NCBI GenBank assembly: GCA_032173965.1
Contig: CM063298.1
Coordinates: 11,531,501 to 11,595,500, forward strand
Direction: 5' to 3'
DNA from: Sitta carolinensis
Taxonomy: Eukaryota > Chordata > Aves > Passeriformes > Sittidae
DNA length: 64,000 bases
Shown: positions 52,704 to 63,300 of the stretch, piece after piece
Layout of the letters: each line of letters starts with the position of its first letter
Numbering within the stretch: the stretch's first letter is position 1
Notes under the pieces: generated by a model
The model's database searches: none
Told to the model about the DNA's origin: nothing
Seen by the model: only the letters and a program-made list of their open reading frames with translations
Translations under genes and position numbers: made by a program

Positions 52704-55700
52704 ATGGCCGAGCCGGCCGCGGGCGAGGAGCGCACGGGCACCGGGCCAGGTGAGTGTGCCGGGCGGGACCCGCCCGTGCCGGACACGGCCGGCGGAGCAG
52801 AGGGGCTGCGCAGACCCAAACTGCTGCCCCGGGACCCCCGGCTCGGCCCGGGCCGGGCGGGGCTGGAGCCTCCGGTCAGCGCTCGGGGGGCTCGGGCTGA
52901 TGCTCCTCGGTACCCGGCAGGGCAGCACCCTGGCGAGGGGACGGGGTGAGTTTGGGCTGCAGAGAGCCCCTGAGTCACCCCCCGAGCGGTCTCAGCCTGC
53001 TTTCTGTGGCCAGCAGCCCTCGTGGCTGTGCCGGGCTCAGGTGGTGGCCGGCACAGGGAGTCGGGCCGAGCGGATCCAGCAGCTCCTGCCCCGAACCAGA
53101 CTGAGCCCGAGCCGCCGCTCCTGCTGGCCTTGGGCAAGCGCCAAACCGAGCTGCAGAGCCGGAGCCGGAGCCAGCCCGGCCTCAGGACGCTCCCGATGTG
53201 CTGTCCCCCCGTGTGCCCTTGGCTGAGTGCGAATCCGTCCTTGACCCCCCAGCAACCGAGCACAGCCACGATCAGAACATTGAGCGTTAACGAGTGCGCT
53301 AATTGCCTTTCTCCCTGCCCGTCGATCAGTGCCCAGCAGAGTCACCCAGGCGGGGACGGCTCCCGCGGCCCGCGCAGGGCGCCGACCGAGCTGCGCCACA
53401 GCCCCGGGGAAATGCCGCTCCCGTCTCTCTAGGAGGAGCTCGGACCCTGCTCTTCCCAGCGCCGGGCTGGCCCTGCCCGAGCCCTGCCTCGGGGCCGGGA
53501 GCTTTGGGAGGGCCGAAAAGCCGCTCACGGTGCGAGAAGAAAGGCGGACGCCCAGCTGGGACCTGGCCCCACACTGCTCCAGGGCCCGGAGCTGATGGGA
53601 GCGGGAGGGCAGAGCCTGAAAGCCTTCCCTTGGCGGGGGAGAACTAAGAAAGCCGGGACGGGGCCGGGAGGCTCCCGAGCGCCCTCGGCCAGGGTGCGAG
53701 GCTGCTGGCGGGGCGCTGCGAGGCGTTCAGTGAAAGCTCTTTGTCCCGCAGAGGCGCTCGGCTCGCCGCCGGTCACCATCGTGGTCACGTCCGAGGCTGA
53801 CTCGTGGGACATCGACACGTCGCCGTGCCTGGGCTGCGGGCAGTTCGTGGACTGGGACAGGATGCCGCAGCCGCAGGCGCGGGCGGCGCCGATCCCGCGG
53901 GACGTGCTGGGCCGGCCCCCGAAGGAGCTGAAGAGGCTGGCGAGGGAAGGCTGCTGGGCCGGGAGCCACGCGGGCCGGGCCCGGCTCTACCCGCGGCTCA
54001 TCCAGCAGGTCTCCTGCCGCCTCGTCACCCCCGACGCGCTCGTGTACCGGGACGTGGCCGGCCGCCTCTTCGGGAAGCCCAGCGTCAGCTCGCACCCCCT
54101 GCCCGAGTTCCTGGAGGGCTGCCCCCTGCCCACCTACTGCCTCAGCCCGCACGGCGTCACGGCCCTGAAGAAGATCCTCATCTGCGTGGGCGCCCTGTTC
54201 CCCGACATCACGCACAGCCCGCTGCTGCCGGCGCTGGCCGCGCTGCTGCTGCACTACAGCGAGGATGAAGCCCAGTGCTTCGAGAGCGTCTCGCGCCTCG
54301 TGGCCAGCACCGCTCCCCACGGCGGCTACATCGACCAGTCCTTCCTGGCCCACCAGGCCTCCTGCATGACCTTCGGGGACCTGGCCAGCAAGCACTGCCC
54401 CGCGGCTCACAAGCTCATCGCCGGCACCGCCCACAACGTGCTCGAGGTCTACTCGGAGTGGCTGTCGTGGCTCTTCCCCGGGCTGCCCTTCGGCTACGCC
54501 GTGCGGGTGCTGGACGTGTTCCTGCTGGAGGGCCAGAAGGTCCTGTACCGCATCGCCCTGGCCCTGCTCAGGCAGTTCCGCCTCTCGGTGGCCCCGGCCC
54601 AGCTGCAGGGCTCTGACATCAAGGCCGAGCTGCAGGCTTTCGTGAGGAACATCGCCGAGCACGTGAGCGCGACAAACTCCTGGAGAGAGCCTTCGGCATC
54701 CGGCTCTTCTCCCGCAAGGAGATCTGGCTCCTGCAGATGGCCAACAGGAAGGCCTTGATGCAGAGGGGCATCACCGTGGTGCAGAGAAGGTGAGGAGAGC
54801 TCTGCTGTCCCCAGCTCTGGCAGAGAGCTCACGGTGCAAAGAGCAGGACGGAGCTGCTGTGCTCCCAAAAGCAGAGGGGTCCCACAGCCCGGCCTGGTGT
54901 CCCTCCCCCCGCAGGCCGTCCTTCCACCTGGCTGTGGACATGCAGAACTTCAGCTCCAGCACGGTCACGGCGCAGGAGATGCGCCTCGTCTGGTCCTGGA
55001 TCCCCGAGCGCTTCTCGCTCTTCCCCCCGCTGCTGCTCTTCTCCACCTCCCAGGACGGCTGCAGCCTGCAGAGGTGAAGCCTCAGCTGCCCCGGGGCCGG
55101 GCGGGTCGGGCACGGGGGGAACCCGGGCAGGGCTTGGTGTTGGAGAAAGGAGCAACACGGGGGGGCTGGGGCACCTCTGGGGCTGTGGGGGACCCTGCTG
55201 GGCTCGGTCCAGGGCCCCGAGTGTGGAGCAGGGGGGAGGGCAGAGGCTGGGCCAGGTGGCCACCGACACCTGGGCCAGAAGCCCTGTGGCTGTGCCGGGC
55301 AGGGCTGTCCCCGTGTGCCGGGCAGGGCTGTCCCCGTGTGCCAGGCTGTGCCGGGCAGGGCTGTCCCCGTGTGCCGGGCAGGGCTGTCCCCGTGTTCCAG
55401 GCTGTGCCGGGCAGGGCTGTCCCCGTGTGCCAGGCAGGGCTGTCCCCGTGTGCCAGGCAGGGCTGTCCCCGTGTGCCACGCTGTGCCAGGCACGCTGAGA
55501 GCGGCCAGGGGCAGCCAGCACCCCGTGCCCAGGGCTCCAGCTCCCCCCACCCCACCCCTGTCCATCTCTGCAGGTTCTACACGTGCTGTGAAGGCTACGA
55601 GCCCACGGTGCTGCTCATCAAAACCACCGAGGGGGAGGTGAGCGTCTGCCGGGGGCTGGGCAAGGGCACCCACAGGCTCTCCTTGGAGCATCCCAGGGCT

Positions 55701-57105
55701 GCCGGGTCCCCGTCCTGCCCCGGCCCGGGTCTGTCCCGGCTCCCGGGACAGCACGAGCTGCACCTCTGGCCACCAGGACACGCCTGAGCCGGGGCTGCGG
55801 GGAAACGGGAGGGGTGGGTGAGGGACACAGAGGCCACGAGTGGGGCTTTAACTGCAAACCCAGACTGACTCACGGGGCCTGGCTGAGCAGACTCTCCTGC
55901 AGTCAGCAGAGGCTTTGTCTGAGCCAGGACTTGCTCTCCAAGCACCAAAGGCAAGGTTCTGCCTCTGATTGCACCCGCAGCCACTCCAGGGAAATGGAGG
56001 GGAAGTAAGGACAGCTCCTCCTGAAAGCTGTGGAATCGCTGCAAAGGCCCCTGAGCCAGGGCTCTTCCCGGGGACTCTGAGTGCCCCATAGACCCCTCAT
56101 TCATCTCTCACCCTTCGTCCCACAGTGGAGGCACGTTCTGTGAATCGCTCAGGGCCCCCAAAGATTTACTGAGCAGCAGTGCTGCCGTCCCAAGGCTGAC
56201 ACTGCAGGGCGCTGCCGGCGCTGGCTCTGCTGCCCGCCCATCCCCTGACGGCTCCCTGTGCTCTCTCCCAGGTGTGCGGGGCGTTTCTCTCCTCCGACTG
56301 GAGCGAAAGGAACAAGAGCGGGGCCACGTCGGGCTTTTTCGGGACGGGGGAGTGCTTTGTGTTCACTGTAAGTCACGGCCGGTGGCTGGGTCTGTCCCTC
56401 CGTGGCCGTGCTGCCGCCGCGGTGCGAGCGCCCCAGGGCGGGGCTCACAGGTGTGTCCCCTGCCCAGGTGCGCCCCGAGGCAGAGAGGTACGAGTGGGTG
56501 CTCATCCAGAGGCCGGAGCTGGCCAAGGCCGTGCCGCGCTGCCGGCAGCGCTCGCCCTCCCCCGCGGCCGAGTCGCCGCTCGGCTGCTGCCGGGACAGCG
56601 GCGGCTCCAGCCCCAACCAGCTGGCCGTGCCCTCGCCGCAGCGGAGAGGCCGCCTGTCCCCGTTCCTGGCCATCAGGCACTTCCTGCTGCCCTCCAAAAC
56701 TGCCTCCATGTTCATGGCCGGCTCCCGGGACGGCATCGTTATCGGTAAGGGGGGTGGTATCGGTGATAGGGGATCGATACTGGTAACAGGGATCGATACC
56801 GGTAACAGGGATCGATATCGGTGATGGCCGATCGATACCGGTAACAGGGATCGATATCGGTGATGAGGATCGATACCGGTAGCAGGGATCGATATCGGTG
56901 ATGGCGGATCGATATCGGTAAGGGGATCAGCCGGGCCCGACCCTCGCTCGCCCCCGCAGGTGGAGGGGGAGGCCAAGCCCTGTCCCTGGACGCCAGCCTG
57001 CTCTGGGGACACACGGAGCGCTGCGAGACCTTCGCCAACCCCCCGCTCTGCCAGGAGAACTTCCAGGTGCAGCTGCTGGAAGTGTGGGGCTTCCAGAGCG
57101 CGTAG
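52704..57105 (+). CDS. TBC1D24-like: TBC1D24-like: TBC domain plus TLDc domain, 7 exons
   Basis: Exons 52704-52749, 53752-54789, 54915-55073, 55574-55637, 56272-56367, 56468-56744, 56960-57105 (TAG 57103-57105), about 608 residues; human TBC1D24 is 559. Exon 2 carries the whole TBC domain, as in mammals: [10 protein letters not shown] (Lys and Arg of the known phosphoinositide pocket are kept), [35 protein letters not shown] and [20 protein letters not shown]. The TLDc half has [65 protein letters not shown] and [11 protein letters not shown]. Known TBC1D24 acts in synaptic-vesicle traffic and protection from oxidative stress and lacks the usual Rab-GAP catalytic pair. The N-terminus is about 35 residues longer than human. 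The frame breaks at 54669-54670 (see findings). With 17p13-type neighbours it is probably a paralogue, but a relocated orthologue is possible. Confidence 0.93.
55270..55497 (+). repeat. ~26-bp minisatellite in TBC1D24-like intron 3
   Basis: About nine units of GGGCAGGGCTGTCCCCGTGT plus GCC or GCCAG, with interspersed CTGTGCC segments, giving 26- and 35-bp spacings. Confidence 0.9.
56742..56925 (+). repeat. ATCGAT/ACCGGT tandem repeat starting at a splice donor
   Basis: Copies of GGGATCGATACCGGTAACAG and GGGATCGATATCGGTGATGG alternate, roughly 20 bp each, about nine in all. The array begins at the donor of exon 6 (ATCG/GTAAGG, GT at 56745-56746) and ends with a near copy of that donor at 56910-56925. 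Confidence 0.92.
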
Positions 57106-57269
57106 TTCCCGCGGGGACACCCCTCGTGTGCCGGCCCCGGGCACAGGGAGCCCTCCCCGCGCTGGCCACCCCCGGCCGGGCTGTGGCCACCGTGCGCCAG
57201 CTCCACCCTGCCCCGGCCCCTCCGCGGCCGCACGGGACCGGACCGGACCGGATGAGACCAGACCAGAGC

Positions 57270-57500
57270 AGGGACTGTTGGGGAATTGGGAAGGAATTCC
57301 TGTTTGTGAGGGTGGGCAGGCCCTGGCACAGGGTGCCCAGAGCAGCTGGGGCTGCCCCTGGATCCCTGGCAGTGCCCAAGGCCAGGCTGGACAGGGCTTG
57401 GAGCAGCCTAGGAAAGTGGGAGGGGTCCCTGCCCACAGCAGGGGTGGCACTGGGTGGGCTTTGGGGTCCCTCCCGACCCAAACCGTTCCAGGATTCCACG
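57270..57500 (+). mobile_element. CR1 3'-end fragment in TBC1D24-like 3'UTR
   Basis: CR1-like segments in order: GGGAAGGAATTCCTGTTTGT, GGTGCCCAGAGCAGCTGGGG, CTGCCCCTGGATCCCTGGCA, GGCCAGGCTGGACAGGGCTT, GGAGGGGTCCCTGCCCA and TGGGTGGGCTTTGGGGTCCC. It is close kin of 60740-61015. Confidence 0.85.
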
Positions 57501-57638
57501 GTTTCCGTGTGCTCAGTGCTGCCCCAGTCAGAGCTGTCAGAGCTCACGGCATTCCCTGCCCGAGCTCTGCCGAGCCCTTGCCGTGCTGAAAGGGATCCTG
57601 AAAGCGATCCTTTCTTCTTGCCGCTTATTCCATTGCTG

Positions 57639-57644
57639 AATAAA
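57639..57644 (+). terminator. TBC1D24-like poly(A) signal AATAAA
   Basis: Canonical hexamer 534 bp after the stop, followed by an A-run (57667-57675) and then GTGGGGG/GTGG-rich sequence. Confidence 0.7.
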
Positions 57645-57787
57645 GTTCAGAAGTCTTGGAGAGTTAAAAAAAAAATCCAGCACAAAGTCACTGTGGGGGA
57701 GCAGCGGGGCCGGGTGGTGGAGGGGATGTGTGATGGGGTATAAAGGGATTTGTGTCCTGCTGTCACTTCCCTGCAGAGGGTCAGCAC

Positions 57788-58060
57788 CCCAAACCCTCAC
57801 CCCGTGGTCCCACGGGACCCCAAACCCTCATCCCATGGTCCCACGGGACCCCAAACCCTCACCCCATGGTCCCACGGGACCCCAAACCTTCACCCCATGG
57901 TCCCACGGGACCCCAAACCCTCATCCCATGGTCCCACGGGACCCCAAACCCTCACCCCATGGTCCCACGGGACCCCAAACCTTCACCCCATGGTCCCACG
58001 GGACCCCAAACCCTCACCCCATGGTCCCACAGCACCCCAAACCCTCACCCTGTGTCCCCA
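57788..58060 (+). repeat. 31-bp minisatellite, CCCATGGTCCCACGGGACCC
   Basis: About nine copies, 31-bp period, of CCCATGGTCCCACGGGACCC plus CAAACCCTCAC; some have CAAACCTTCAC or CAAACCCTCAT, giving a simple variant code. Confidence 0.94.
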
Positions 58061-59584
58061 GGGCACGTCAGCCCCTCACCCCTTACCCCATTTCCCTTGA
58101 GTAAGGGTCTTTACTGAACTCCGAGGAAACTCCAGCCCCGGTGTGCTCTGACAGGAGCCGGAACATCCATCAGCTCCTCCCCTTGGGGCATTTCTGCTCC
58201 TTGTCCACACAAAGGGTTCTCAGAGCAGCAGCGGGACCCGCCTGGCTCGCTCCTGTCCCCTGGGCAGGATTCTGGGCTCCTTTGGAACGCGGAGGCGGTG
58301 TTGGCACAAGGCGAGCATCCAGGAGCGGCTCCGAGCAATGAACGGGGAATTAAAGAAGGGACAATCCCATCCTGCAGGTCTGGGTCAGCCCCTGCCCCAC
58401 CAGAGCTGAGGGACAGCTGGCCACCGGCTTGTAGCACAAATTGCTACAGAAAGCACGTTTTGTGACATTTTGTGGCGTTCAGAAGCTGATGTCCCTGGGA
58501 TCCCGGGGGCTGTGGATGCCCTTGTCCTCCCGAGGGCTGGGCTTGGCAATTCTCACACTCGCACCCGAGGGGGGCAGCGCGGGGGTTCTGCCTTGGCGAG
58601 AGCTACTGTGTAACAGAAAAGGGCCCAAAGTGTCCCAAAGTGTCCCAAACCGCTCCTCCTCCGCCAGAACTGATCCCCGCAGGGGATCTGAGCCCACTGG
58701 CTCCGGGAAAGGGAGCGTGCACTGGCGATTCGGGGTGGGAGTAACGGGCAGTGCCTCCAACCTCCTCCCCCTGCCGCTGCCTAAACCAGACGCTTCTGAT
58801 CCAAGCCAGGATTCTGGAGAAGACAAACGCTCACCTTTCCTCCCTTCTCCTCTCCCTTCCATCCTCCCTGCCCTCTTCCCTCTCTCTCACCAAGTGCAGC
58901 TTCCAGAGACTTGAAATGGGAAATCCATCAGCCCCAGCGTGTTCTTGCACTCAGGGAGAAGGTCCCAGGGCGTTTTTATCTCCCTCCACTGTAAGATCCA
59001 TGTTTATCCTTCCCGTTTCCCAGCTCCGTGCAGTGATTCCCCTCCCACCCACCTGCTGCACGCACAAGCAGTTCCTTGTCACTGCACTGTCACCAGCTCC
59101 TCGTGGAACTCACCTTTAATGTCTCATGGCAGAAATTCCGGCTGCAGCAGAACCTCCACTGCCACAGGAGGGGTTTTGCAGCCTTTTTTTTCCAGTCAAA
59201 CCCACAGCATTTATCAAAACAAATGTGTTTCCATCCTCGTTTCCGCACAATTTAGTCCCTGGAATTGCTAACCCTGTGAGAAGGGCTGGGTTTATTTCCC
59301 CCCTGCAGAGCTGGGTGATTCCACGAGGCATCTTTGGACTTTTCCTTGGAACTGCAGCAGGTATTGGGGCTGGCATGGAAAATTCCCCCTCTGGTGCCCT
59401 CCGAGCTGCCCTGGCCTCAGCAGGGTCTGGATGCTCCATGGGCATTTGGGATGGACACTGCCTGTCCCAGGAGGGAATTTCCTCTCCCTGGAGGAGAGCT
59501 GGGCCACGCAGCTGCCCCTGGTAGGACTCCCCCTCCCTGAGGGATGGTTCCAGCACTTTGTTGAGATTTATCAGAAAAGTACAA

Positions 59585-59732
59585 ACCCAGAATGGTTTGG
59601 ATTGGAAGACCCCCAAAACCCATCCAGTTCCAAACACCTTCCCTGGGCAGGGACCCCTCCCACTGTCCCAGGCTGCTCCAAGCCCTGCCCAGCCTGGCCT
59701 GGGCACTGCCAGGGGTCCAGGGACATTCCAAA
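59585..59732 (-). mobile_element. CR1 3'-end fragment, minus orientation
   Basis: Reverse complement of the CR1 tail: AATGGTTTGGATTGGAAGAC, CCATCCAGTTCCAAACACCT, GGGCAGGGACCCCTCCCACT and CAGCCTGGCCTGGGCACTGC. Confidence 0.85.
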
Positions 59733-60739
59733 GATGTGTTTTAGTGAACAAACATCACCCTTTATCGCCAAAACCCCGCTCACACTGGGAATTATGAGCC
59801 CCTGGCTCCCCACGAAACTCTAAACCTGAAACCCACAGCCCCCCACGATGAATTTATCTTTAAAGAAAGGGTTTAGATCTGCTGGGGGAGGGGAAGATGT
59901 TTATTGAAAATAAGTTGGGTTAACCTTAAAGGAGCTCTGCCTTCAGATATAGGAGAACGTGTTTATTCCCTGGGCTGGATCTGAAGATTCCTTTGTTTCT
60001 GTTTGGAGAAGGAGTGGCAGAACACTTCAGTGGGGTGATGATGATGCTCCTTGTTTTCCACCTACACGGAATTATCTGTACGTGCTTTTCTGGAGCTCTA
60101 TAAATCCTGGGATAAACAACAAAATTCGTTTTGATCCCCATCACAGATGAGCAGCTCCAAGGCTGCCGAGGCAAAGGGGGTGCACGGCTGGAAATGCATT
60201 TCCAGAAAGGGTTGATTTGCACTGAAAGAAAATTAAAATATGTATTTAAAGGAGGTGAGCTGGAAGAGCTCACAGGAGATCAGAGCAGGACAAAGAGCAA
60301 ATATTTCTGCAGGGGAAGGGGTGGGCAGGCAGGTTTCTGATGGTGTTTTTATTTATAATCACTCTTCAAAGCATCGGGTTCTTGCTGTAAGGAGTAAATA
60401 ATGAATGGAGATATTTTTAACCTCCTACACAGACTCTGCCTTTCATCCACGAGAGGTCTGGCAGCAGACAGAGCATTAATGGAGCTGCCTGGCTGCCGGG
60501 GTAACGAGAGCAACCTGAAGATCTCTGTTTACTCCGGGGGACCCAAAGCACAGCCTGGGCAGGGCAGATGCACAATAATGGGGTTAATGTGGAAATCAAA
60601 GCCTGGGAACTCCGTGGGGTCAGGCTGGGAGAGCTGGGGGTGCTCACCTGGAGAGGGGAGGGGTCTGGGTGAGCTCAGAGCCCCTGCCAGGGCCTGAAGG
60701 GGCTCCAAGGGGCACTTGGGGCAAGGGATGGAGGGACAG

Positions 60740-61015
60740 GACACAGGGAATGGCTTCCCACTGCCAGAGGGCAGGGAGGGATGGGATACTGGGAGGGAAT
60801 TGTTCCCTGGGAGGGTGGGCAGCTCCTGGCACAGGTGCCCAGAGCAGCTGGGGCTGCCCCTGGACCCCTGGCAGTGCCCCAGGCCAGGCTGGACAGAGTT
60901 TGGAGCAACCTGGAACAGTGGGAGGGTCCCTGCCCATGGAAGGTGTTTGGCACTGGATGGGCTTTGAGGTAGGTCCCTTCCAACCCAACCCCTTCTGGGT
61001 CTCTGTGATTTCACA
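60740..61015 (+). mobile_element. CR1 3'-end fragment
   Basis: Sense CR1 tail: GGAATTGTTCCCTGGGAGGG, GGTGCCCAGAGCAGCTGGGG, CCAGGCTGGACAGAGTTTGG, GGAGGGTCCCTGCCCATGGA, CACTGGATGGGCTTTGAGGT and CCCTTCCAACCCAA with a TCTGTGATTT end. Confidence 0.88.
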
Positions 61016-61689
61016 AGCCTGGCATTGAATCCTGTCCAGTTCAAGGTGGATTTTTTCTGTTTTAGTAATCCCTTATTCCATCTCAAAGTGAAGTACTGAA
61101 GAGAATTCCTTGGGAAAAGCAAAGCAGCCTTGGAAGCGCTGCAAACCCTCTGATTTATCAGCAGGAGCAGGGAGCTTTAATCAGAGAAATTCCATAGCCA
61201 AAGGTTTGATTTCTGATCCCACCACCTGCCCCAAGGCTAAACCCAAAGGTCATGGCAGGGGAAGCTTTTTCCAGGGAAAGCTGCAAAGCCCCAGATCAAA
61301 AGCAGCTGATGGGGCTGTGATAACTGAGGACTCCCAAAATGCTGCCAACTCCTCATAGGAAATTTTTGAAGACATTGTTCAGGAAGGGTTTGTTGGTGGA
61401 TCATGTCCCTGACTAAAGGAATCCCTTTGATCTCCTGCTGTTGCTCAGAGGGTCTGCCTGAAGCTGCTCCCTGGCTGCTTGAGGTAGGAAATCCCTGCTG
61501 GGGGCTGTGTTTTCCACAGGGATCAATCCTGACATTACAGGAGACCATGGAAATGCTGGAGACAGACCCAGGAACAAATCCCATGTGAGGGAATTACAAA
61601 TCAGGAGTTCATTTCTTTCAGTATTTTTTCCTGCCATCCTCAATTATTTGATTCCCGTGTTAAGCAGCCCTGGAGCTGGTTTGGGTGCA

Positions 61690-61795
61690 AAGGGGCCTTG
61701 GGGACCCTCTCATCCCAGTCCCCTGCCCCTCCACTGGACCAGCTGGCACAGAGCCCCGTCCAACCTGGCCTTGGAGGAGAGTTTGTCCCCAGTGA
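61690..61795 (-). mobile_element. Possible CR1 fragment, minus orientation
   Basis: Contains CCCCTCCACTGGACCAGCTG and GTCCAACCTGGCCTTGGAGG, similar to the complement of a CR1 tail. It is short and diverged. Confidence 0.4.
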
Positions 61796-62439
61796 AAGTT
61801 TGTGCAGGTTTTATTTTATTTTGTGCTGGCGTGGCACGAAGGCTCAACCCTCTCCATGGCCCAGCAGTGCAGGAGGCTCTCCCCCCTCGGCACAGCTGAA
61901 AATCCACAGCTTTCCAAAGGAATGAGGGAGCCAGGGGTCAGCCTGATGCCAGCAGCCCTGCCTGGTGCCTCCCTGCCCCAGAGCCCCCCGGAGGGGCTGG
62001 ATTTGGAGGTGAGCACTGCAGCACCACTCTGCACCCAGGGGTCATTTTTAACCTCTCAGCTGCTCCTGACCACAGAACGTCCCTTACAGGGAAATACAGC
62101 CGCAATTTCCCAGCTCTGCCTCATTTCAGGAGACCTGAATTGCTGCTGTTCTCTGGCCATACAAAGCACCTCACGAGCCGGCCTTGAAAGGAGCCCCCTT
62201 TGTTGTGCCGCTTTTCCCTGCCCTGGTTCGCCTTTGTGGCGTTTAGGGGATGCTGAACAAAAGCCTGAAATCTTTCTAGATTTCCTTTCCTGTCATGTCC
62301 CTGGGATCTGTGTGCTTTGGAGCTGATCTGACAGCATCGGCCCCGTGGCAGCTCTTCTTTTGTTCCAGCAAGTGGAACAAGAGTGCTCCGAACAGCTCCT
62401 GCCGTGCTCCCGCCGCGGTGCCGGGCGGGAACCGGCCGG

Positions 62440-62715
62440 GGGCAGACACAAAACGGCATTTTCCCAATGGGAGAACCGGGAACAGGCCAGGGACAGACAC
62501 AAAACGGCATTTTCCCAATGGGAGAACCGGGAACAGACCAGGGACAGACACAAAACGGCATTTTCCCAACACGGGAACAGGGAACAGACCAGGGGCAGAC
62601 ACAAAACGGCATTTTCCCAATGGGAGAACCGGGAACAGACCAGGGACAGACACAAAACGGCATTTTCCCAATGGGAGAACTGGGAACAGACCAGGGACAG
62701 ACACAAAATGCCATT
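62440..62715 (+). repeat. 51-bp minisatellite, about 5.5 copies
   Basis: The word AAAACGGCATTTTCCCAA recurs with a 51-bp period (62450, 62501, 62552 and on). The rest of the unit is TGGGAGAACCGGGAACAGAC plus CAGGGACAGACAC. TTTTCCCAATGGGAGAA inside it is an imperfect palindrome. Confidence 0.95.
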
Positions 62716-62839
62716 TTCGCAAGGCGAGGCTGCTGCACATGCCGGCGTTGCAGCGGGGCAGCAGCGCCTCCAAAGCCGCCGGGTGCCTGGAGAACCCGGG
62801 GGGAATTGGGATGGGATACGGGGATCGTATCCAGGGAGG

Positions 62840-63300
62840 GGACACGATAAATATGGGAAATGCACCCAGTGTGGGGAAACATTAAATAGTGGAAATGTAT
62901 CCACTGTGGGGATATATTAAATAATGGAAATATACCCAGTGTAAGGGTACATTAAATGTGGGAAATGTATCCACTGTGGGGATACTTTAAACATGGGAAT
63001 TGTGTCCACTGTGGGGATCCATTAAATATGGGAAATTAATCCAGTATGGGAATACATCCAGTGTGGGAAATGGATCCAGTGTGGGAATATATTAAATATA
63101 GGAAAAGCATCCAGTATGGGAAATGGATCCAGTGTGGGAATATATTAAATATTGAAAAGGTAACTGATATTAAAATATATCCATTATGGAAAATGCACCC
63201 GGTATGGGAAATGCATCCAGTGTGGAAATATATTAAATATGGGAAATGCATCCAGTATGGGAAATGGATTCCATATGGGAAATGTATCCAGTGGAATTGT
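62840..63300 (+). repeat. A/T-rich minisatellite, GGGAAATGTATCCAGTGTGG
   Basis: About 16 diverged copies of GGGAAATGTATCCAGTGTGG with or without GGATATATTAAATAT. Units of about 18 and 35 bp mix. It is the only A/T-rich tandem array of the window. Confidence 0.9.

Larger units (their letters stand above)
57106..57660 (+). other. TBC1D24-like 3'UTR
   Basis: Non-coding from stop to poly(A) site. It contains a CR1 fragment (57270-57500) in sense orientation, so the mRNA tail is partly of transposon origin. Confidence 0.65.

Noticed and set aside
53727..54662. 311-codon open frame antisense to TBC1D24-like exon 2
   Set aside because: Shadow of a GC-rich coding exon; the sense strand shows the full TBC domain.
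52704..57105. TBC1D24-like gene as a dead pseudogene
   Set aside because: Introns, splice sites and the TLDc half are intact; a single-base break in GC-rich sequence is more likely a consensus error, though this is not proven.
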